Positions 23,956 to 32,511 of a DNA stretch of 64,000 nt are shown piece by piece. Origin of the DNA: Arthrobacter sp. CJ23 (GTDB lineage Bacteria > Actinomycetota > Actinomycetes > Actinomycetales > Micrococcaceae). The DNA lies in NCBI RefSeq assembly GCF_024741795.1, contig NZ_CP102950.1, positions 1,054,001-1,118,000 on the forward strand, given 5' to 3'. The notes beneath the pieces are model-generated. The model was not told the DNA's origin. It searched no databases and saw only the letters and a program-made list of their open reading frames with translations. How positions within the stretch are numbered: position 1 is the stretch's first letter; the number at the start of each line of letters is the position of its first letter. The position numbers were made by a program, and so were the translations under genes.

Positions 23956-25512
23956 TCACTTTCCTAACGTGAGGTTGCCGGCTGCCTTGACCCGAACGCG
24001 CATGGCGTTTCCGGGAAGGTAGGGGATGGGGATGGCCTCCTGCTCAACGATCGAGACCGTGTCCGGACTGGCGCCGGCGGCAACGGCACGGTCCACGGCT
24101 TCCTGCCGCGCGGATTCCAAGGCGCGCTTTTGATCGCCGTCCGCGATGTAGGACACGCGGTCCACCTCGCCGCTGATCTGGGCAATGGCGGCGCCGTACG
24201 CGTTGGCGACGTCGAAGTTCTCGGGTCGGTAGATGCTGCCCAGGCCGTCCAGCTGCTCTGCCAGCAGGATGGATCCACCGCCGACGGCGACAACCGGCAA
24301 CGGCGCGGACGAGGTCCGGATCCGGTCGGCAATGTCGGCGATCGTCCGGTCGATCTGTTCCAGCGCTGAGCGCACCACAGCGTCACTGATGTGGGCCACC
24401 AAAGACGCGTCTCCGACGTCGGCCCTTCCGCTGCGGACGGCGATGTCAGTAGCTGTCAGGACTGACCCGCCGAAGACGAGCGACTCGTCGGTCAGGCGGT
24501 AGCCCACCGAGTCCGGTCCCACGGTGCCTTGGTCGGTCCGCACCCGGGATCCGCCGCCGAGGCCCGCCGAGAGGACGTCCGGCATCCGGAAGTTGGTGCG
24601 GAGTCCTGCCAGCCGGACGTGGGTGCTGGACTCGCGGGGGAAGCCGTTCACCAGGGCGCCGACGTCGGTGGTGGTGCCGCCGATGTCCACGATCAGGCAG
24701 TCGGAGAAGCCGGAGAGGGCGGCTGCTCCGCGCATGGAGTTGGTGGGCCCTGATGCAAACGTGGACACCGGGTAGCGGCGGGTGTATTCGATGTCCATGA
24801 GCGTGCCGTCGTTCTGGCTCACGTACAGCGGTGCCGTGATGCCCTGCTCCAGGACGGCCTTGGCGAGGCCGTCAACGATCCGGTTGGCCATTTCGGCCAG
24901 GGAGGCGTTCACGATGGTCGCGTTCTCGCGCTCCAGGAGCCCCACGCGGCCGATCTCATGCGACAGGGAGACGGGGAAATCCGGGCCGAGCTCCTCGCGA
25001 AGAATGGACAGTGCTCGCTGTTCGAATTCGTCGTTGACGGGCGAGAACACGCTGGACACCGCCACGGAGCGGACGCCGTGGGCGGCCATGTCTTCTGCGT
25101 GGCGCCGGATTTCGTCGGGGTCGAACGGGCTGATGGCGCGGCCGTCGAACTCGTGTCCGCCGTGGGCCATGTAGGCGCGGCCCTTCACGGCGCTGGTCAG
25201 GGCATCGGGCCAATCCGTGAACGGGGGAAGGGACGCCGTGGCCGGAAGTCCCAGCCGGATCGCCGCTGTTGGGCAGAGGTCCCGTGCCTCAATGAGGGCA
25301 TTGATGAAATGCGTGGTTCCGATCATCACGCCACGGATGTGGTCCGGGCTGAAACCGTTCAGCTCCTTCAGTGCGGTGAGCACCTGGGTGATGCCGCTGG
25401 TGACGTCCCTGGTGGTGGGGACCTTGGTGGAAGCGAGCACCTGCCCGCCGTCCAGCAGCACAGCGTCCGTGTTGGTGCCGCCGACGTCAATGCCGATTCT
25501 CAGGCTACTCAT
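23956..25512 (-). CDS. Hydantoinase/oxoprolinase family (HyuA-like) protein
   Basis: A 518-residue ATP-binding protein with the actin-like fold of the family. The N-terminal phosphate loop is LRIGIDVGGTNTDAVLLDGG, followed by MIGTTHFINALIEA near 85. The second nucleotide motif CLIVDIGGTTTDVGALVNG lies near 280, and VVAVGGGSILLAEQL near 400. It is the length of the short, DUF917-associated group rather than full HyuA (about 690) or 5-oxoprolinase. The start overlaps the permease stop by ATGA. The family hydrolyses cyclic amides (hydantoins, oxoproline) with ATP; the substrate here is not known. Confidence 0.85.
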   Translation of the reverse strand: MSSLRIGIDVGGTNTDAVLLDGGQVLASTKVPTTRDVTSGITQVLTALKELNGFSPDHIRGVMIGTTHFINALIEARDLCPTAAIRLGLPATASLPPFTDWPDALTSAVKGRAYMAHGGHEFDGRAISPFDPDEIRRHAEDMAAHGVRSVAVSSVFSPVNDEFEQRALSILREELGPDFPVSLSHEIGRVGLLERENATIVNASLAEMANRIVDGLAKAVLEQGITAPLYVSQNDGTLMDIEYTRRYPVSTFASGPTNSMRGAAALSGFSDCLIVDIGGTTTDVGALVNGFPRESSTHVRLAGLRTNFRMPDVLSAGLGGGSRVRTDQGTVGPDSVGYRLTDESLVFGGSVLTATDIAVRSGRADVGDASLVAHISDAVVRSALEQIDRTIADIADRIRTSSAPLPVVAVGGGSILLAEQLDGLGSIYRPENFDVANAYGAAIAQISGEVDRVSYIADGDQKRALESARQEAVDRAVAAGASPDTVSIVEQEAIPIPYLPGNAMRVRVKAAGNLTLGK

Positions 25513-26855
25513 GGTGCGGTTACCGATTCTTCCTTGCTCGGGGTGATTTCGTTTGATCGTTGCTTGTCGCCATAGGACCGCAAGAGGTTCAGCTTGCCGG
25601 CGATGATGTAGAGCACGAACGCCGCGGCGAGGGAATTGAACGCCGGGAGTCCCCAGGTGACGAAGTAGCCAAGGGTCGCCGAGCTCGCCCAGATGACGAA
25701 CGTGGCCGGGATCCAGTTGGGCGATTCGGCGGGCGGAAGTCCCGAGTCCCGGCTGGCTTCCAGGAGGGGACGCCACTTCCTGACGACGAAGTACTCGGCC
25801 ATGATGATGCCGGCCACCGGCGGGAAGACGACGCCCAACACCATGAGGATGTCGATGAACTTGTCCAGGATGCCGATCGCCGCCAAGACAGTCCCGACGA
25901 CGCCAAGCAGCAGCGTGACGTGCCCGCGGTTCAGGCGCTTGTTCATGGCGCTGTTGAAGAAGGCCACCACGCCGAGGCCGGCGCTGTAGAGGTTCCAGTC
26001 GTTGATCTTGGACGTGCCCAGGACGATGATCAGGATGCCGATCCAGCCCACCGAGGAGAAGATGATCTGCGTGACGTCCGCCGTCTTGACGGCGTGGGCC
26101 AGCAGGACACCGATCATGCCGATGCTGTAGTTGCCGAGCGTCATTCCGACGACGGTCTGCTTGACGACGTCGCCGGCGCTCTTGTTGTAGCGGGTCATGT
26201 CGGGCGTAATGACTGCCCCGAGAACGGCGCTTCCAGCAACGATGGTGGTAGCGGTGACGAAATCCAGCTGCGGGCCCGGAGGGGCATCGTTGATGAGCTG
26301 GCTGATGGAGTGGTTGCTCAGCTCGGCCCACGCGGCCCAAGCGATAAGGATCATGAACAGTGGCACGGTGATGTTGGCCAACCACTGCATTGATTCAAAG
26401 CCGCGGACCACGATCAGCGTGACCACCAGGCCAAAGGCCAGCGACCAGGCCCAGATGGGAATTTCGGGGACTATCTGGTTCAGTCCGGCTCCTGAAATCC
26501 CTGATTGGATGCCGAACCAGCCGATGAGGCTGATGCAGATGGCGAGACCGAGGACCGATGCGCCGCCGCGGCCGAAGCCGGTCCAGCGGGCGAGCATCGA
26601 TGTTGTGAGGCCTTGGCGCATGCCGGCGATGCCGACGAAAATCATGAGTGCTTCGACGATCAACGCGCCGACGGTAAACGCCCAGAAAGCGTCCCAGAAC
26701 GTCATTCCGAAGCCAAAAGTTGCCCCGAGAAGAAACTGGCTCAGGTCGGAAGTCTGACCAAAGCGCTGGACCGCGATGCCGAACCAGTGCTTCCGCTTCG
26801 TTGCGGGAACCCTGGTGATGGGGTAGTCATCGTGCCCTGTTTCGGATGTGGACAT
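25509..26855 (-). CDS. CodB-like NCS1 permease
   Basis: A 448-residue transporter with about twelve membrane segments. ATG 26855 is chosen because AAGGA lies nine bases upstream; earlier in-frame starts would lie on or before this ribosome site. The family shows near GATFGFGMTFWDAFWAFTVG, RWTGFGRGGASVLGLAICI and AVITPDMTRYNKSAGDVV, typical of cytosine/hydantoin-type NCS1 carriers. It is the first gene of the operon with the HyuA-like and DUF917 genes (ATGA overlap), so it most likely imports their substrate. Confidence 0.85.
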   Translation of the reverse strand: MSTSETGHDDYPITRVPATKRKHWFGIAVQRFGQTSDLSQFLLGATFGFGMTFWDAFWAFTVGALIVEALMIFVGIAGMRQGLTTSMLARWTGFGRGGASVLGLAICISLIGWFGIQSGISGAGLNQIVPEIPIWAWSLAFGLVVTLIVVRGFESMQWLANITVPLFMILIAWAAWAELSNHSISQLINDAPPGPQLDFVTATTIVAGSAVLGAVITPDMTRYNKSAGDVVKQTVVGMTLGNYSIGMIGVLLAHAVKTADVTQIIFSSVGWIGILIIVLGTSKINDWNLYSAGLGVVAFFNSAMNKRLNRGHVTLLLGVVGTVLAAIGILDKFIDILMVLGVVFPPVAGIIMAEYFVVRKWRPLLEASRDSGLPPAESPNWIPATFVIWASSATLGYFVTWGLPAFNSLAAAFVLYIIAGKLNLLRSYGDKQRSNEITPSKEESVTAP

Positions 26856-27088
26856 GACATGCATTCCTTTCGAGTGATTCACTTCACAGTACCCGCGGGC
26901 TGTTGTGAGGTCATTGGGCAAAATGCAGTGCTGGGCGGGGTCATTCATGCACATCGCATAACCGGAATTGCGATTGGCGAGGATTGAGCCGTCATGGGCC
27001 TGACTGTGAACTGCATCTCAGTCGGAATAGTTGCAGGCGCGTGGCAGTTGCTGGGAGTGGACCCGTTTCCTCTCGAAAGGCACTGCGC

Positions 27089-28168
27089 ATGCTGTTTTCA
27101 CCCGTGGCCGTCGGCCAGCTGGAACTTCCGAACCGCCTGGTCATGGCACCCCTGACCCGTCTCCGCGCCGGCAAGGATGGAATCCCCAACCCGCTGATGG
27201 CGGAGCACTACGCACAGCGGGCCTCGCTAGGCCTGATCGTCAGCGAGGGCGTCTACCCGGTCCCGGCCGGCCGCTCGTACGCGGGGCAGCCCGGGCTCGT
27301 CACGAAGGAGCAGATCGCGGGCTGGGCGGCCGTAACTTCTGCGGTGCACGCTGCGGGTGGGCGGATCTTTGCCCAGATCATGCACGGCGGACGCGTCTCG
27401 CACTCCGACATCACGGGTGGCGATGAAATCGTCGCCCCCAGTGCCGTGGCGATCGAGGGCGAGGTCCACACACCCAACGGCAAGCAGCCATACCCCGTGC
27501 CGCGGGAGCTGCGCAGCGACGAGCTGCCCGCCGTCATCCAGGAGATCGTCACCGCGTCGCTGAACGCCATCGAGGCGGGGTTCGACGGCGTGGAGCTGCA
27601 CTCGGCCAACGGTTACCTCCTCCACGAATTCCTGGCACCCAACTCGAACATCCGCACGGACAGCTATGGCGGTTCACCGGAAAACCGTGCCCGCTTCGTC
27701 ATCGAAACCGTCAACGCGGTGGTGGCCGCCCTGGGCGCCAACCGGGTGGGCATTCGCATCTCCCCGGAACACAGCGTCCAAGGCATCGCCGAAACCGACG
27801 CCGCCGATGTACGCGCCACCTACGAGGTCCTGCTGGACTCCATCGCGCCGCTGAATCTTGCCTACCTCAGTGTCCTGCACCACGAGCCGTCCGGTGAGCT
27901 GGTCCAGGACCTCCGGTCCCGCTTCAATGGCGCCTTCCTGCTCAACACGGGCTTCGGCACCATCACCACGCGGGAGGAAGCCTTCGCTCTGATTGCCGAC
28001 GGCCACGCCGACGCCGTGGTGGTCGGACGCCCGGCAATCGCCAACCCGGACCTGGCACGTCGCTGGCAGGAAGGACTGCCGGTCAACGAGCCGGAGCAGG
28101 CCACGTTCTACGCCGACGGAGCGACCGGCTACACCGACTACCCGTTCTACGCGGAGTCCGCCAACTAA
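27089..28168 (+). CDS. Old yellow enzyme-type NADH:flavin oxidoreductase
   Basis: A 359-residue FMN-dependent ene-reductase of the NemA/alkene-reductase group. ATG 27089 is supported by AAAGG eleven bases upstream and by family similarity starting at LFSPVAVGQLELPNRLVMAPLTRLRA. FMN and substrate motifs are HYAQRASLGLIVSEGVYP, FAQIMHGGRVSH, AGFDGVELHSANGYLLHEFL and ADAVVVGRPAIANPDL. Such enzymes reduce activated C=C bonds or nitro groups with NAD(P)H. It is divergent from the permease operon and followed by a hairpin and the FadR-type regulator, so a link to either neighbour is not shown. Confidence 0.92.
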   Translation: MLFSPVAVGQLELPNRLVMAPLTRLRAGKDGIPNPLMAEHYAQRASLGLIVSEGVYPVPAGRSYAGQPGLVTKEQIAGWAAVTSAVHAAGGRIFAQIMHGGRVSHSDITGGDEIVAPSAVAIEGEVHTPNGKQPYPVPRELRSDELPAVIQEIVTASLNAIEAGFDGVELHSANGYLLHEFLAPNSNIRTDSYGGSPENRARFVIETVNAVVAALGANRVGIRISPEHSVQGIAETDAADVRATYEVLLDSIAPLNLAYLSVLHHEPSGELVQDLRSRFNGAFLLNTGFGTITTREEAFALIADGHADAVVVGRPAIANPDLARRWQEGLPVNEPEQATFYADGATGYTDYPFYAESAN

Positions 28169-28206
28169 TCCTCGCCAACTGGACCCCCGCCAGCTGGGCA
28201 GCGCGC

Positions 28207-28238
28207 GGCTTCCCGGTGGACGAAAACACCGGGAAGCC
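28207..28238 (+). terminator. Terminator-like hairpin after the old yellow enzyme gene
   Basis: GGCTTCCCGGTG (28207-28218) and CACCGGGAAGCC (28227-28238) form a perfect 12-bp stem with an eight-base loop GACGAAAA. There is no U-tract. Confidence 0.65.
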
Positions 28239-28243
28239 CGTGT

Positions 28244-28253
28244 TCCTATAGGA
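28244..28253. promoter_or_regulatory. TCCTATAGGA operator at the regulator's own promoter
   Basis: This perfect 10-bp palindrome overlaps TAGGAT (28249-28254), a -10 box lying six bases before the ATG of the FadR-type regulator. The identical palindrome lies at 29233-29242 in the promoter of the sugar operon. It is very probably the binding site of that regulator. Confidence 0.75.
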
Positions 28254-28260
28254 TTTGTCC

Positions 28261-28959
28261 ATGAAACTTGCTTCCTCGCGGGACCGTGCCGCTGGCCGCC
28301 CAGTCAGCCGACAGGTACTGGCCGACCACGTCTACGAGGAGCTGCTGGCCTGGCTCATGGACGGCAGGCTGGAGCCCGGCGCCGCCGTCAGCATTGACGG
28401 AACGGCGCGGGAACTGGACGTTTCGCCCACTCCGGTGCGCGAGGCGCTGGCGCGGCTGGAGCACACCGGCATGGTCCGGCGTGTGGCGTTGAAGGGCTAC
28501 AGGGTTGCCCCGGTGTTCACGCGGGAAGACTTCGCCGAGCTCATGGAAGCACGCCTCGCCATCGAGCCGGTCAATGCGCGCCTGGCCTGCAGCAGGGTCA
28601 CCCCGGATGGAATGGCCGATCTCCGGCAGGCCGTGAAGGACCTCGAGACCGCTCCCCGCGGTCCGTCTTTCGCGGAGTTCCGCGACTACCTTGAGGCCGA
28701 TGAACGCTTCCACAAGCTCATTGCCGAGCAGACGGGCAACCAGTTCATGCTCGCGGCCTACAGTGCCCTTGGTGGGCAGGTCCAGAGGTTTCGGCTGTTC
28801 GGGGGAACCGGCATCACGGACGCCGATCACGCCATTGCCGAGCACCAGGCCGTCTACGACGCAATGGCCAGCGGCGATCCCGGGAAGGCCGCTGCGGCCA
28901 TGGCGCAGCACATCCAGAACGTCCGCGGCCGCGCCATTGCCGACGCCCCGGCTGAGTGA
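28261..28959 (+). CDS. GntR family, FadR subfamily regulator (FCD domain)
   Basis: A 232-residue repressor. The N-terminal winged helix reads VYEELLAWLMDGRLEPGAAVS, then DVSPTPVREALARLEHTGMV. The C-terminal FCD domain (about 90-225) has the metal/ligand residues in DERFHKLIAEQTGNQ and AEHQAVYDAMASGDP followed by MAQHIQNV. The mRNA is probably leaderless, with TAGGAT six bases before the ATG and the palindrome TCCTATAGGA over the -10. The same palindrome in the next operon's promoter makes this the probable local repressor of that operon, released by a sugar acid or sugar phosphate ligand. Confidence 0.9.
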   Translation: MKLASSRDRAAGRPVSRQVLADHVYEELLAWLMDGRLEPGAAVSIDGTARELDVSPTPVREALARLEHTGMVRRVALKGYRVAPVFTREDFAELMEARLAIEPVNARLACSRVTPDGMADLRQAVKDLETAPRGPSFAEFRDYLEADERFHKLIAEQTGNQFMLAAYSALGGQVQRFRLFGGTGITDADHAIAEHQAVYDAMASGDPGKAAAAMAQHIQNVRGRAIADAPAE

Positions 28960-28990
28960 TTCCCAGGCCGCAGAGCAGCAACACGCAAGA

Positions 28991-29078
28991 GCCCGCCGCA
29001 CTGAACTGCTCCCCGGAAGCTGAACTGAGAATTCAGTTCTGAGCTCCGGGGACCAGTTCACATAGCCGGCGGGCTTTT
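28991..29078 (+). terminator. Long nested hairpin terminator with T-run
   Basis: The outer stem GCCCGCCG/CGGCGGGC (28991-28998, 29066-29073) is followed by TTTT. Inside it pair CTGAACTG with CAGTTCA, TCCCCGGA with TCCGGGGA, and at the tip GAACTGA-GAAT-TCAGTTC. The whole is an extended, nearly continuous stem downstream of the regulator. It should stop readthrough into the sugar operon. Confidence 0.8.
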
Positions 29079-29207
29079 GCATGCCCGGCCGGGGGCAGGG
29101 CATGACGCATTTCGCGTGACCCGCTTCACAAGCATATGTAAGACATATAGGATCTTCGATATTGCTTTGGCGGCAGGCCTGGCGAGTGGCGGGCGTCACG
29201 AAAAAAG

Positions 29208-29242
29208 TTGACAGTGTTGTTTGGATAGTAGATCCTATAGGA
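29208..29242 (+). promoter_or_regulatory. Promoter and operator of the sugar operon
   Basis: A consensus -35 box TTGACA (29208-29213) is followed 17 bases later by the presumed -10 region (about 29229-29236). The palindrome TCCTATAGGA (29233-29242) covers the -10/start zone, a repressor position. A half site TATAGGA lies at 29146-29152. The rest of the 28960-29270 gap holds the long terminator and nothing else I recognise. Confidence 0.7.
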
Positions 29243-29270
29243 AACAGGATTCCACGAGGGAGTGAACACC

Positions 29271-30272
29271 ATGGCCTACACCGCCGAAAGCTGGCCCATC
29301 ACCGCGGCCCTGCTGCAGTTCCCCGGCACCGATGCCACGGGGCGGCACATCAACGACGCCGATTCCTCCGCCTGGGCGGAGGTCCTGCAGGAGGTCAAGG
29401 ACGCCGGATTCGCCAACGCCGACCTCACCGATAGCTGGGTCCGTCCCGGCGACCTCAGCAAGGAGCGCTTGGCAGAGTTCAAGCAGACCGCTGATGAAGT
29501 GGGCATCGGTGTCCCCGTCATCTCCGCCATCCGCCGCAGCGTGATCCACCAGCAGGACTGGGAAGCCAACCTGGGGTACAGCCACCGCACCATCGACGCC
29601 GCCGCGGAACTGGGCTGCGAAGTGGTGTCCTTCGGACTGCACCAGGCACTGACTGCCGAGCAGCAGAAGCAGCTGTGGTTCTGGACCGTGGAGGGCCACA
29701 AGGACCCGGTGGGCGACAAGGAAAGCTGGGGCAACGCCGTCGCGCGTTTGCGTGAACTCGGCCGGCACGCTGCGGACGCCGGCATCCTGCTCTCGCTTGA
29801 GATGTACGAGGACACCTACCTGGGCACCGCCGATTCCTCGGTGCAGCTGGTCCAGGACATCGGACTGGACAACGTGGGCCTCAACCCGGACCTCGGCAAC
29901 CTGATCCGACTGCACCGGCCCATTGAGGACTGGCGTGAGATGGTGGCCACGACCCTTCCGTACTCCAACTACTGGCACATGAAGAACTACATCCGCGACG
30001 AAGACGTGGCCCGGGACAGCTACATCACCATGCCGGCCCCGATGGAAAGCGGTCTCATCAACTACCGCGAAGCCTTCAAAATCGCACTGTCCGTCGGATT
30101 CCAGGGCATCCTCTGCACCGAGCACTACGGCGGAGACGGACTCAGTGTCACGGCCAGCAACCAGGACTACCTGCGCCGGCACGTCCTCCCTAAGACGGAC
30201 GGCTACGCACTTGGCAAGAGCCAGGTTGCGCAGGGACGCCAAGCACCGGCAACCCAGCTCGCAGGAGTCTAG
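29271..30272 (+). CDS. Xylose-isomerase-like TIM-barrel enzyme (sugar isomerase/decarboxylase type)
   Basis: A 333-residue soluble enzyme of the sugar phosphate isomerase/epimerase (AP-endonuclease-2-like) fold. ATG 29271 follows GAGGGAG at a good distance. Metal-ligand acids and histidines are visible in LLSLEMYEDTYLG near 172, NVGLNPDLGNLIRL near 205, SNYWHMKNYIRD near 232 and ILCTEHYGGDGLSV near 285. It is the first gene of an operon with a DhaK-DhaL kinase, an RpiB-like and a TPI-like isomerase. Known relatives include hydroxypyruvate isomerases, ketose epimerases and the 3-oxo-isoapionate decarboxylase class; the last would feed L-erythrulose to the kinase. That role is inferred from context. 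Confidence 0.75.
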   Translation: MAYTAESWPITAALLQFPGTDATGRHINDADSSAWAEVLQEVKDAGFANADLTDSWVRPGDLSKERLAEFKQTADEVGIGVPVISAIRRSVIHQQDWEANLGYSHRTIDAAAELGCEVVSFGLHQALTAEQQKQLWFWTVEGHKDPVGDKESWGNAVARLRELGRHAADAGILLSLEMYEDTYLGTADSSVQLVQDIGLDNVGLNPDLGNLIRLHRPIEDWREMVATTLPYSNYWHMKNYIRDEDVARDSYITMPAPMESGLINYREAFKIALSVGFQGILCTEHYGGDGLSVTASNQDYLRRHVLPKTDGYALGKSQVAQGRQAPATQLAGV

Positions 30273-30275
30273 GAA

Positions 30276-32030
30276 ATGACACAGATCTTCGACAACCCCG
30301 CAGAGTTCGCCGACGATGCGCTGGACGGCTTCGTGGCAGCGAACCGCAACTATGTTGCCAGGGTCGACGGCGGCGTGGTCCGCTCCACCGAAGTCCCCGC
30401 CGGGCAGGTGGCCCTGGTGGTGGGCGGCGGCTCCGGCCACTACCCGGCCTTTGCCGGACTCGTGGGCCCCGGGCTGGCCACGGCCTCGGCCTGCGGCAAC
30501 ATGTTCGCCTCCCCGGCCGCCAGCCAGGTCTACCGCGTGGCCAAGGCGGCCAACGCCGGCGGCGGCGTGCTGCTCAGCTACGGCAACTACGCCGGCGATG
30601 TGCTGCATTTCGGCCAGGCCCAGCTGCGCCTCAACGCCGAGGGCATCGAAACCCGCACGGTCACGGTCACGGACGACATCGCCAGCGCGCCGATCGACCA
30701 ACTGGAGAAGCGGCGCGGCATCGCGGGGGACCTGACGGTCTTCAAGATCGCCGGTGCGGCGGCCGAAGCGGGACTAAGCCTCGACGACGTCGAGCGCCTG
30801 GCCATCAAGACCAACTACCGCACGCGATCGCTGGGCGTGGCCTTCGACGGCTGCACACTGCCGGGCGCCAAGGCCCCGCTGTTCCACGTGCCGGCCGGCC
30901 AGATGTCGCTCGGCCTGGGTATCCACGGCGAGCCGGGCATCTCCGAACACCCGATGCCCACTGCGTCCGAGCTGGCGGAACTCCTTGTCTCCAGGTTGCT
31001 GGAGGACAAGCCCAGCGGCGCCGGCAGCCGCGTGGTAGCCATCGTCAACGGCCTGGGCACCGTCAAGTACGACGAACTATTCCTGCTCTTCGGCAAGATC
31101 GAGAAGCTCCTCGTCAACGCCGGCCTCACCGTGGTGGAGCCGGAATGCGGCGAGCTGGTGACCAGCCTGGACATGTCCGGACTGTCCCTGACACTGCTGT
31201 GGCTGGACGAGGAACTCGAGCAGTACTGGGCGGCACCGACGGACACCCCGGCGTTCCGCAAGGGCAGCATGTCGCCGCGCGCACTCCGCCAGGCAGCGGG
31301 AATCGACGACGCCGAAACCGCCGACGTCGAACAGCCCGCCCCTGCGGCGGCGGAGCTCGGCCGGCACGCCGTGGCCGTCCTCGCCCAGGTGCGGGACGTC
31401 GTCGTCGAGCATGAAGAGATGCTCGGCAAGCTGGACGCAATTGCCGGGGACGGCGACCACGGCATCGGCATGCGCCGGGGCGTGGACGCTGCGGCTGCCG
31501 CGGCGCAGGCAAGCGAAGGCGCAGCGGTGGGGCGGGTCCTGGCCGCAGCGGGGGAGGCCTGGAGCGAACGCGCCGGCGGAACCTCCGGGGCACTGTGGGG
31601 GTCCGCAGTCATCGCGGCCGGACAAGCGCTGGGGAACAAGGAGAGCTATTCCGGCGAGGACGCAGCGGCGGCCGTTTCGGCCTTCGTCTCGGCCATCACC
31701 GAACTCGGCAAGGCTGACCCCGGCGACAAGACCATGGTGGATGCGCTGCTCCCGTTCCGGGACGCGTTCCTCGCCGAGCTCGACGGCGGAGCGCCCGTTG
31801 ACAGGGCGCTGGCGGCAGCCGCCGCCGCAGCCGAGCTCGCTGCCGCGCGGACCGCAGAATTGCGTCCGCTCAAGGGCCGCGCCCGCCCGCTCGCCGAGAA
31901 GAGCCTGGGCCACCCCGATCCCGGGGCGGTCTCCTTCGGGCTGATCACGGCGCGGATCTCACAACACCTCGATCAACTGCTGGCTGAAACCCAGCCGGCC
32001 ACTACGGCAGGAAACGGAGCCCGGGCATGA
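30276..32030 (+). CDS. DhaK-DhaL fusion kinase, probably L-erythrulose/ketotetrose kinase
   Basis: A 584-residue fusion of the two halves of ATP-dependent dihydroxyacetone kinase. The DhaK part (1 to about 335) holds [17 protein letters not shown] near 50 and the covalent substrate histidine in [10 protein letters not shown] near 218. The DhaL part (from about 360) has the ADP-Mg site [14 protein letters not shown] near 390 and [12 protein letters not shown] near 435. It starts three bases after the TIM-barrel gene and overlaps rpiB by ATGA. Neighbouring RpiB-like and TPI-like genes match the tetrose set (LerK kinase, EryH/LerI and EryI/DerI isomerases) described in mycobacteria and erythritol users, so L-erythrulose is a more likely substrate than dihydroxyacetone. 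Confidence 0.85.
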   Translation: MTQIFDNPAEFADDALDGFVAANRNYVARVDGGVVRSTEVPAGQVALVVGGGSGHYPAFAGLVGPGLATASACGNMFASPAASQVYRVAKAANAGGGVLLSYGNYAGDVLHFGQAQLRLNAEGIETRTVTVTDDIASAPIDQLEKRRGIAGDLTVFKIAGAAAEAGLSLDDVERLAIKTNYRTRSLGVAFDGCTLPGAKAPLFHVPAGQMSLGLGIHGEPGISEHPMPTASELAELLVSRLLEDKPSGAGSRVVAIVNGLGTVKYDELFLLFGKIEKLLVNAGLTVVEPECGELVTSLDMSGLSLTLLWLDEELEQYWAAPTDTPAFRKGSMSPRALRQAAGIDDAETADVEQPAPAAAELGRHAVAVLAQVRDVVVEHEEMLGKLDAIAGDGDHGIGMRRGVDAAAAAAQASEGAAVGRVLAAAGEAWSERAGGTSGALWGSAVIAAGQALGNKESYSGEDAAAAVSAFVSAITELGKADPGDKTMVDALLPFRDAFLAELDGGAPVDRALAAAAAAAELAAARTAELRPLKGRARPLAEKSLGHPDPGAVSFGLITARISQHLDQLLAETQPATTAGNGARA

Positions 32031-32509
32031 ACACATCACAAGGCTGGCGGATCGTCGTCGGCAACGACGAAGCAGGCGTGGAATACAAGCAGGCGCTCGT
32101 GGCCCTGCTTGAGGCCGACCCCCGGGTGGCGTCCGTGCAGGACGTCGGCGTGGGCGCCCACGACACCACGGCGTACCCGCACGTGGCCGTGGACGCTGCC
32201 CGCAAGGTGGCCGACGGCGAGGCGGACCGCGCCCTGCTGATCTGCGGCACCGGCCTGGGCGTGGCCATCGCGGCCAACAAGGTCCCCGGAATCCGGGCCG
32301 TCACGGCCCACGACAGCTATTCCGTGGAGCGCTCGGTACTGAGCAACAACGCCCAGGTCCTCACCCTCGGACAGCGGGTGATTGGCTTGGAGCTGGCTAA
32401 AAAGCTGGTGGGTGAATGGCTCGGCCATCACTTCGATCAAACTTCTTCCTCCGCCGCGAAGGTGGACGCCATCTGCTCCTACGAACCCGAGTACACGAAA
32501 GCGGTTTGA
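32027..32509 (+). CDS. RpiB/LacAB-family isomerase (probable D-erythrulose-4-phosphate isomerase)
   Basis: A 160-residue isomerase. The family core is [18 protein letters not shown] at the start and [23 protein letters not shown] near 75, with the catalytic Cys/Thr region. [21 protein letters not shown] follows. Length fits RpiB (about 150). It overlaps the kinase gene by ATGA and is followed two bases later by the dehydrogenase gene. In tetrose pathways an RpiB homologue (EryI/DerI) turns D-erythrulose 4-phosphate into D-erythrose 4-phosphate; in this operon that is more plausible than ribose-5-phosphate isomerisation. Confidence 0.85.
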   Translation: MNTSQGWRIVVGNDEAGVEYKQALVALLEADPRVASVQDVGVGAHDTTAYPHVAVDAARKVADGEADRALLICGTGLGVAIAANKVPGIRAVTAHDSYSVERSVLSNNAQVLTLGQRVIGLELAKKLVGEWLGHHFDQTSSSAAKVDAICSYEPEYTKAV

Positions 32510-32511
32510 CC

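Noticed and set aside
30276..32030. Naming the DhaK-DhaL gene simply dihydroxyacetone kinase
   Set aside because: The adjacent RpiB- and TPI-type isomerases point to a tetrose pathway, so the substrate was left open with L-erythrulose preferred.
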